In this document: positions 58,501-64,000 of the stretch, one piece after another
Layout: the number at the start of each line of letters is the position of its first letter
How positions within the stretch are numbered: the stretch's first letter is position 1
Assembly: GCA_039621445.1 (NCBI GenBank)
Contig: CP154954.1
Span: 45,115,847 to 45,179,846 of the forward strand
DNA length: 64,000 bases
DNA from: Euglena gracilis
Taxonomy: Eukaryota > Euglenida > Euglenophyceae > Euglenales
Direction of reading: 5' to 3'
Translations under genes and position numbers: made by a program
The notes under the pieces: generated by a model
What the model saw: only the letters and a program-made list of their open reading frames with translations
Database searches by the model: none
Told to the model about the DNA's origin: nothing

Positions 58501-59827
58501 AAAAACTTGTCATGGAAACATCAATGTTATGTTTCTTGTTCCACAGCTTCCAATCTTGCTGGACATACCCAACAAAACTGGTTGCTGGCTCCCAAGTGTC
58601 CTCCTCGGGCCCATACCCTTTCCAGCGGACCTTCCAAAGGTGCATACCTTTGTCGATTTTGTGATCGATAATTTTATCGACTACAAAGTCGTCCGTCTCA
58701 GGTAATCTGGAACGGGGTTTGAAGTGCAAACACGGGATGGGTTTCCCATCCGGTGGCGACAGGTATGGTTTGAAGTCGTCCATATGAACGTCCTCAACAC
58801 CATTCGGTAATGCAACCTTGTAACGCCCGCTGGTACCTAGTCTTTCTAGGATTTCACAGGGGCCGAGCCAGAGGGGGTCCAGCTTGGAAGACTGCATGCG
58901 AGTACGGCTATTCCGTACCCACACGCGGTCACCGGGACTATACACAGGTGACTTGAAATTCTGCAAAAACGATTTCCGTTTTGCTGCATGAATATCAGTC
59001 ACGCGCTTCTGGACTGCAGAACGTAGATTTTCTACTTCCGCAAACCAGGTCTCGCAACTGACACTCGTTCGGGCGGGTCTCTCCGAAGGGACATCCCCTA
59101 TGGCCGGAGGGTCCCGTCCGAAAACTAATTTATAGGGGGAGTGAGGTAAAACCAACCCTGGTAGGGTATTGATATAAAACAAAGACCATGGTAGAACTGA
59201 TATCCAGTTGCTGCGCGAGTCAGCCAGTGAAAGGCGAAGCATATTCACGACGGATTTCACGGCTGCCTCGGCTCTACCATTGCCTTTGGGTCGGTATATA
59301 ATGGAAAAATGTTGCTCGATTCCGAGTAAACCGCACAAAGTGGTGAAAAACCTTGAAGAAATCAAATGGTCTTGATCACTCACGATTTCATTCGGTAAAC
59401 CCATTAAGCAAATGCATTTCTCCAAAAATATAGTTGCCAAACTTTGGGCAGTCAACCCTGACTTCTGGCATGGAATGGCTACAATGTACCCACTCAGCCT
59501 GCAGACGACAACAAAAACGTAATCGTAAATTTTGTCGTCCGTTCCTTTGCACGGTTCTAATTCCAGAAAATCCATGCAGAGGGATGTAAAAATGTCAGGG
59601 GGTACGGGGAAAAAGTCCATCGTACCAGGGGGGGTACCTCTGCGGGGTTTTACCGCTTGACAAATTTGACACCGTTGCGCTATTCGCAAACAGCGTGAGT
59701 AAAGCTCTTTCTCGCTCAGGGTTGTGCAGTACCTGCGGCCCACCAACGAAAGAAGTTTGGGGGCCCCAGGGTGACCATGGTTGTGATAACACAAAATCAC
59801 ATCATCAACCAGGTCCTGGGGATACAA
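58499..59827 (-). CDS. Integrase with C-terminal chromodomain
   Basis: 442 codons, inserting element DNA into the host genome. The zinc-binding HHCC region is at the N-terminus (H15, H19, C53, C56). The catalytic triad is D86 (MDFLELEP), D151 (VSDQDH) and E187 (GRAEAAV), with exactly 35 residues between the last two. A GPY/F-like module (WLGPCEILERLGTSGRYKVA) follows, then a chromodomain (about 385-440: VDKIIDHK, LWKVRWKGYGPEEDTWEP) that would direct insertion to modified chromatin. It overlaps the RT ORF end by about 30 bases in another frame. The listed start is TTG, so it is probably translated as part of Pol by frameshifting. Confidence 0.85.
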   Translation of the reverse strand: MYPQDLVDDVILCYHNHGHPGAPKLLSLVGRRYCTTLSEKELYSRCLRIAQRCQICQAVKPRRGTPPGTMDFFPVPPDIFTSLCMDFLELEPCKGTDDKIYDYVFVVVCRLSGYIVAIPCQKSGLTAQSLATIFLEKCICLMGLPNEIVSDQDHLISSRFFTTLCGLLGIEQHFSIIYRPKGNGRAEAAVKSVVNMLRLSLADSRSNWISVLPWSLFYINTLPGLVLPHSPYKLVFGRDPPAIGDVPSERPARTSVSCETWFAEVENLRSAVQKRVTDIHAAKRKSFLQNFKSPVYSPGDRVWVRNSRTRMQSSKLDPLWLGPCEILERLGTSGRYKVALPNGVEDVHMDDFKPYLSPPDGKPIPCLHFKPRSRLPETDDFVVDKIIDHKIDKGMHLWKVRWKGYGPEEDTWEPATSFVGYVQQDWKLWNKKHNIDVSMTSF

Positions 59828-61992
59828 TATTTGTAACCCGATTCATTGCGAAAAACCAACCGTAAAGGTGAAAGAGTGTAATTGTCCAGCACTTCGCCAT
59901 TACGAAGTCTGGTGACAATGGTGTCATACACCGGATCACGACTATAATCCCATTCGCGAAAGAACAGTGGGGAAGGGGACTCCGTGCGCGTAATACGCCG
60001 GGGCCCGGACGTGCTTCCACGTCGGCGCCTTCCTCGCACTGGTGCGACCAGGAATAGTTGTGAAACGGGAAAAGAATCCAAAAGATTATCCGCAGCGTCG
60101 TTTCGACGTGCGTAGTCGTCAGCTTCCTGACTTCCATGAAAAGTCGCGTCTCCCTCATCCGGGTTCCCAGGGTAATACCAAGGGGCCCGACTGAGCGGAT
60201 CCGCTACTTTTTGTGTGTGACCAGGGGTATAGATAACCACAAGGTTGAATTGACTCAAGAACTCATGCCATCTGCATCGCCTTCCGACCGATGACATGGC
60301 CTTGTTCAAATCCTCGGTGTACCAGTGTTGGAGACTCTCATGGTCGGTCTTGACGAGGATCTGGACGAGGCTGCTGGCTACCCAGCTTCGGAATTTCTGG
60401 AGTATAAGCACGATTGCGTAGGTTTCCTTCTCGCGTATACTCCAGTTGACTTGACCTTTTCCATCGTCGCCCTGTAACTTTCTGCTGAAGAAAGCCACAG
60501 GTCGGAGCTCATTCGCCGCATTATGCTGGCTAAGAACTCCGCCAACAGCGTAATCGCTGCTGTCGACTTCCAACACGTATGGTTTGTACGGGTCCGCGAT
60601 TTCGAGGACAACATTTTCCAAAAGCAAAACCTTGATTTTCTCAAGGGCCTCGCGCATTTGGTCATCCCAAATGACTTTGGTGTTGTCAACAGCCCGGTTT
60701 TTGAGCTGTTTGGTGAGGGGCACCGCGATTTTCGCGAAGTCCTTCATATAAATCGCGTAGTATTGGGCTAATCCCAAAAACCCTTTGAGGTGTGTTGTCG
60801 TTTTGATTACCTCAGGGGTCCATTTCTTAATAGCTTCGAGTTTACTCGGAGCGGCTTTCCGCTGTCCATTGCTGAGGATGTGCCCGCAAAATTTTACAAG
60901 TATCCGAAACAAATGCATTTTCGCGCCTTTCGCGAAAAGCACATGTTTTTGAAAAGCGGCTAATACCGCGCAAACATGGTGGAAGTGTGTGACGAGGATA
61001 TCCTCGCTCGATTTTGCGGATGGTGGTGGTGTTCCCACCAGCACATCATCAATGTACACAATGGCAAACGGTAAATCGCGTAGAACCCATTGTATCATGC
61101 GCTGAAACATGGCTGGGCCATTCTTAACACCCATGGGGAGTACCGTCCATTGGTACACACCGTTGGATGTCACGAATTCCGTGTTAGGTTGGGAGTCAGG
61201 GTGTAAGTGCATTTGGTGAAAACCGTCCTCCAGATCGAAAATTGACCACAACCGGTTTTCCGATTGTTTGGTGATCAAATCCTCGATCAGGGAGAGCGGG
61301 AAGGGATCATCCCTTGTTTGGGAGTTCAGGTACCGGTAATCCAGCACCAGCCTCCATTTCTTCTGACCTGAGGGGTCTGGGGGTTTAGGAACGACAAATG
61401 CTTGGGATGTCCACTCGCTTTTCGAGGGTACGATCCACTTGCGCTGTATAAGCTTCTCAATCATTTCATTGAGAGCTTGTTCGCGTTCTCCCGAACAACG
61501 AAAAAATTTCCGGTGCATTGGCTTGGCTCCATCCTTAAGCTCGACCTTACAAACACCGAACGGACCGCGTATCGCGGGGTCGATGTCGCACGCGTATACT
61601 GGATTTTCCAGCACACCGTGGATTTTGCGGGTAATCCGCGAACAGAATTCGGCTGACTTAGGATGCTGACCTGCACTCTCGATGACTGCGGAAACCGCCA
61701 GGGTATCCCTGGGGCTACCGAGCTTCCTCGGCACCGCGAATTCGGACATTCCGAATGCATCGAAGAAACATACGCGAAAAATGATTTCTTGCAAGGGTGG
61801 TAATATTTTACCACAAAAATCCTCAAAAATCGGTACATTAGTGGGTAAATCCCACCAATGAAAACATACATACGATAGTTGGGTGAACCATTCCGCTTCC
61901 GGAATGATGGGTATGAGAATAACTCCACGGGCTTCATCCCGCAGAATTTTCTCAACCGCACATTCGATAAGTTTTGGGGAGGGTGCATCCAT
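59797..61992 (-). CDS. Reverse transcriptase-RNase H
   Basis: 731 codons. RT palm motifs: WRLVLDYRYLNSQ (about 213-225), FDLEDGFHQ with D253, and YIDD at 313-316. RNase H (about 470-605): D477 in LEVDSSD, E523 in REKETYA, D550 in VKTDHESL and D598 in KVADPLSR. It copies the RNA genome and degrades the template. The upstream part (residues 1-150) is a long linker continuing from the protease frame. The ORF overlaps the protease ORF over 61,461-61,992; the sense sequence seems to leave the protease frame close to ATG 61,992. Confidence 0.85.
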   Translation of the reverse strand: MDAPSPKLIECAVEKILRDEARGVILIPIIPEAEWFTQLSYVCFHWWDLPTNVPIFEDFCGKILPPLQEIIFRVCFFDAFGMSEFAVPRKLGSPRDTLAVSAVIESAGQHPKSAEFCSRITRKIHGVLENPVYACDIDPAIRGPFGVCKVELKDGAKPMHRKFFRCSGEREQALNEMIEKLIQRKWIVPSKSEWTSQAFVVPKPPDPSGQKKWRLVLDYRYLNSQTRDDPFPLSLIEDLITKQSENRLWSIFDLEDGFHQMHLHPDSQPNTEFVTSNGVYQWTVLPMGVKNGPAMFQRMIQWVLRDLPFAIVYIDDVLVGTPPPSAKSSEDILVTHFHHVCAVLAAFQKHVLFAKGAKMHLFRILVKFCGHILSNGQRKAAPSKLEAIKKWTPEVIKTTTHLKGFLGLAQYYAIYMKDFAKIAVPLTKQLKNRAVDNTKVIWDDQMREALEKIKVLLLENVVLEIADPYKPYVLEVDSSDYAVGGVLSQHNAANELRPVAFFSRKLQGDDGKGQVNWSIREKETYAIVLILQKFRSWVASSLVQILVKTDHESLQHWYTEDLNKAMSSVGRRCRWHEFLSQFNLVVIYTPGHTQKVADPLSRAPWYYPGNPDEGDATFHGSQEADDYARRNDAADNLLDSFPVSQLFLVAPVRGRRRRGSTSGPRRITRTESPSPLFFREWDYSRDPVYDTIVTRLRNGEVLDNYTLSPLRLVFRNESGYKYCIPRTWLMM

Positions 61993-63623
61993 AACACCGT
62001 ATCATTCCAAAATTTATCAAATGCGTTGGAGTGTTGTGACCAATGACATGGCAAACGGGCATGTGCATTGGATGAAAAGGCATCGATTTCCAATGCCAAA
62101 TCAAAAGAATCAGCCAATGTCGCGATTTTGGAAAACCATCGTTCCAAAATGCGATATTGACCAAAATTAAAAGCATTCCGTACGCGTTTCGCGTATTCAT
62201 GCACCCGATTTTCGGGTTGAAGGGTAGAAACACAATGAATGGATCCACAAACATGCGAGTTGTCTTCCACTACCTCAAGGGGTAATCCCAAGGGAGTTTG
62301 GACAGGTTGGGGGTTTCCCCATTCCGCATCAAATCCGTACCAGGTGTGATCGCGATTGTAGTTAGGAATGACGCTTTTCGCATTTCCAAACAACGAGGTT
62401 AATCCGCGTTGTTGGAGTACTCGGTGTATCTCCGCGCATTGCGGGCTACAACCAAGTGTATCATGGCGTGTGGATTCCGTATTCGGAATTGTGATTAGTG
62501 TCGGAGTTTCAACTAAACATCCACAATCGAAATCCGATTGGGTGGAAATTCTCCTGCAGTGCACACATTGGAAGGAAGTGTGTTGGTGTGACAGGTGTGC
62601 GTGTAAGTGGGTGTCGATGGCATTAGCCGGTGAGTCTTGTACAGGTGTGCCTGGATTCGGCACAACTGGTGGGAAACGGAGTGGTGGTGTAGCTGGGCGA
62701 CTACTCGACACCGTAATTACTTCAGGCCTTTGGGCTTTCGTCTTGTAACCCAGTGAAACGGCGGGGGTACCGCTACTCGCTTGCCCTGCCTCATGTGGAA
62801 CGCATGTTGGTGTGTCATTGGGCAGGGGGGAGGCTTTCTCCGTACCCCGGGTGTGGAAAACGGTTGGTGGTGTGGTGGATAACGGTGTTGCCATTGTGGG
62901 TAACGGTGTTGGAAAAGTGGTGGTCATCATTGCGGATGCCAACGGTGATGGTGGTTTGGGTGTCAATGAAGTGGTGGGTGCTGTGCGCAAACCGTGGGAG
63001 TGGCAATCCACAACCAATCGGTACTGGTGTAAAAATGGGTATCCCAAAATTACGTCAGACCCGTGAATTCCGGACTCGTAACCCCAAATATTGGTGAAAT
63101 GTTGTAATTGTGGGGGTTGTGAGTGATGCTTCGGAATGATGGGCAAGAGTATCTCGAGCACACATCCCAAATCACCACCACACATGGGGGTGTTATCCGC
63201 GGTTGTAATTTTGATCGGTTTCTTGGCGCTTACCAAGAGCGGGGTCGGTATCAACCCCAACCGAAAGAGCAGTGCAATGCGACAACCAGTGTCAATGAGA
63301 ATTTTAACTTTGGTGGAGAAATTTTGAATGCGGATTTCCGCTTGGACAAGTAATTCCATTGGTGGTACGCAAAGTGAAGGGTCTGGCGGAAATACGTTTG
63401 CATGCCAGCTCTCCCATGAACCCTTTCCTACTTTGCTCAGCATTCCGAGCGGAAATGTGGAGTGGGGGGTAGGGGACCCGAAATGATTCCGGGTACTGAC
63501 CGTGAAGGCGGATGGGCAGGGGGGGTAAGGTTGATCAGGTCTTACCTCCATCTGTTCATCAGCCCAGAGGGCCTGTGCCCTCGGACCTCGGGCTCCCCTA
63601 CTCCAAGTCCGAACCGGCCGCAT
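61461..63623 (-). CDS. Aspartic protease plus linker with Cys/His cluster
   Basis: Frame open to 61,461; first ATG at 63,623. The retropepsin-like core has ILIDTGCR (DTG about residue 114) and the second-half motif DVILGYPFLHQY (about 194). Then a Ser/Thr/Pro-rich linker (about 215-335) and a Cys/His cluster CVHC...CGC...CSPQC (356-399) not usual between PR and RT. Sequence after about 61,990 in this frame is probably not translated, because the RT frame takes over (a -1 change). No canonical slippery heptamer was found at the junction. Confidence 0.7.
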   Translation of the reverse strand: MRPVRTWSRGARGPRAQALWADEQMEVRPDQPYPPCPSAFTVSTRNHFGSPTPHSTFPLGMLSKVGKGSWESWHANVFPPDPSLCVPPMELLVQAEIRIQNFSTKVKILIDTGCRIALLFRLGLIPTPLLVSAKKPIKITTADNTPMCGGDLGCVLEILLPIIPKHHSQPPQLQHFTNIWGYESGIHGSDVILGYPFLHQYRLVVDCHSHGLRTAPTTSLTPKPPSPLASAMMTTTFPTPLPTMATPLSTTPPTVFHTRGTEKASPLPNDTPTCVPHEAGQASSGTPAVSLGYKTKAQRPEVITVSSSRPATPPLRFPPVVPNPGTPVQDSPANAIDTHLHAHLSHQHTSFQCVHCRRISTQSDFDCGCLVETPTLITIPNTESTRHDTLGCSPQCAEIHRVLQQRGLTSLFGNAKSVIPNYNRDHTWYGFDAEWGNPQPVQTPLGLPLEVVEDNSHVCGSIHCVSTLQPENRVHEYAKRVRNAFNFGQYRILERWFSKIATLADSFDLALEIDAFSSNAHARLPCHWSQHSNAFDKFWNDTVLWMHPPQNLSNVRLRKFCGMKPVELFSYPSFRKRNGSPNYRMYVFIGGIYPLMYRFLRIFVVKYYHPCKKSFFAYVSSMHSECPNSRCRGSSVAPGIPWRFPQSSRVQVSILSQPNSVRGLPAKSTVCWKIQYTRATSTPRYAVRSVFVRSSLRMEPSQCTGNFFVVRENANKLSMK

Positions 63624-64000
63624 AGCCGGCAATGGACTTTTTGGTGGAATAGATGGAATTCAATGAGCGCACCGCCATTCGGGCCTCATTAAATTCCCCG
63701 TCCGAGGTCTCATCTCCCTCCCTGCCCGAAGCCGGGGTGTCCTCCTCCAAACAAGACATCTTGAAACTGACCTTTTGCCGGTTGGAGGAGTAACCACGGT
63801 CATCGCGGCGCTTACCGCGATTTCCGTAGCCGGGCCGGGGGGAACGAGATCTGGGACATTTGGATGCGTGGTGATCTTTGGAACCGCAAAGTGAGCAACG
63901 GGCTTTGTGGCGGGATTCCGCATAACGGGGGGAACGGTATTCCGTTCGACCGTCAAACCGTCGTGGTGAACGGGTTTCCCGTCGACCATGACCGGTGTAC
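63598..64000 (-). CDS. C-terminal part of Gag (nucleocapsid)
   Basis: Open from the window edge to TAG at 63,598-63,600, 133 codons. Arg-rich start, then a CX2CX4HX4C zinc knuckle, CSLCGSKDHHASKC (63,897 down to 63,856), then an RG-rich stretch and an acidic tail. Nucleocapsid packages the RNA. The protease frame, one base downstream, overlaps the last 35 bases, so Pol is probably reached by a +1 shift near GAG TAG. Confidence 0.75.
   Translation of the reverse strand, partial: YTGHGRRETRSPRRFDGRTEYRSPRYAESRHKARCSLCGSKDHHASKCPRSRSPRPGYGNRGKRRDDRGYSSNRQKVSFKMSCLEEDTPASGREGDETSDGEFNEARMAVRSLNSIYSTKKSIAGYAAGSDLE

Larger units (their letters stand above)
52150..63990. repeat. Dense perfect short hairpins through the retroelement
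   Basis: Examples: TAATGCCG-TTT-CGGCATTA (52,880), GGAAAAG-TAT-CTTTTCC (53,348), CCTTGAAC-N5-GTTCAAGG (53,510), CTGGAATT-N5-AATTCCAG (53,917), GGATGGG-TTT-CCCATCC (58,735), TTTTCGCG-N5-CGCGAAAA (60,918), GTGGTAA-N4-TTACCAC (61,797), CATTCCG-CTTC-CGGAATG (61,889). Loops are mostly TTT, TAT, CTTC, TAAT or TTCAT on the plus strand. They lie inside open frames without breaking them. Confidence 0.7.
52896..64000 (-). mobile_element. Ty3/gypsy chromovirus-like retroelement, 5' end beyond the window
   Basis: Minus-strand order: Gag end with zinc knuckle, protease, RT-RNase H, integrase with chromodomain, then further reading frames totalling about 1.8 kilocodons. RT-RNase H before integrase is the Ty3/gypsy order, and a C-terminal chromodomain on integrase marks chromoviruses. 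Frame changes separate Gag/PR (+1), PR/RT (-1) and RT/IN. The extra 5.4 kb downstream of integrase is in the position of an env-type gene but looks nothing like a glycoprotein. Confidence 0.75.

Overview
The window is nuclear DNA of a eukaryote. Coding blocks are short and GC-rich, split by long introns packed with microsatellites, C/G runs and short inverted-repeat elements. There is a TTAGGG-type repeat tract and a chromodomain Ty3/gypsy-type retroelement; I see no operons, rRNA or tRNA. Most introns whose edges I could place from protein homology do not obey GT-AG but carry 5-15 base complementary stretches near their two ends. Conventional-looking GT donors also occur. That mixture, with TTAGGG repeats, fits a euglenid-like protist best, but the assignment is an inference.

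Layout. 1-4,090: 3' part of a gene for a tetratricopeptide (TPR, kinesin-light-chain-like) protein, exons a1-f1. 4,091-14,000: non-coding, with microsatellites, a TA-flanked MITE and a 2.34-kb hAT-like element (8,194-10,532) nested beside it. 14,000-26,650: exons of one or more plus-strand genes, first with ankyrin repeats (17.7-19.7 kb), then unrecognised domains. 27,500-39,560: a second TPR gene whose last six exons repeat a1-f1 in the same order (a2-f2), a tandem paralogue. One of its introns looks like an inserted transposon that itself holds a 2.6-kb TIR element. 39,561-52,100: few coding signals; several MITEs, a nested MITE pair, diverged dispersed repeats (possibly LINE remnants) and about 21 telomere-type hexamers at 51,053-51,179. 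52,100-64,000 (minus strand): a large Ty3/gypsy chromovirus-like element with the Gag end, protease, RT/RNase H, integrase with chromodomain, then about 5.4 kb of additional reading frames including one of 1,226 codons. Both LTRs are missing or unrecognised.

The most interesting points are: (1) introns with terminal complementarity, some with target-site-like duplications, which makes them look like spliced MITEs; (2) MITEs with different termini (8-bp-duplication CAGG type and TA-duplication C-run type) sharing one internal hairpin, GGCGC-N3-GCGCC; (3) a retroelement whose coding sequence is unusually rich in perfect short hairpins and which carries a giant extra 3' reading frame. All coordinates, repeats and frames were read by eye; no database search was possible.
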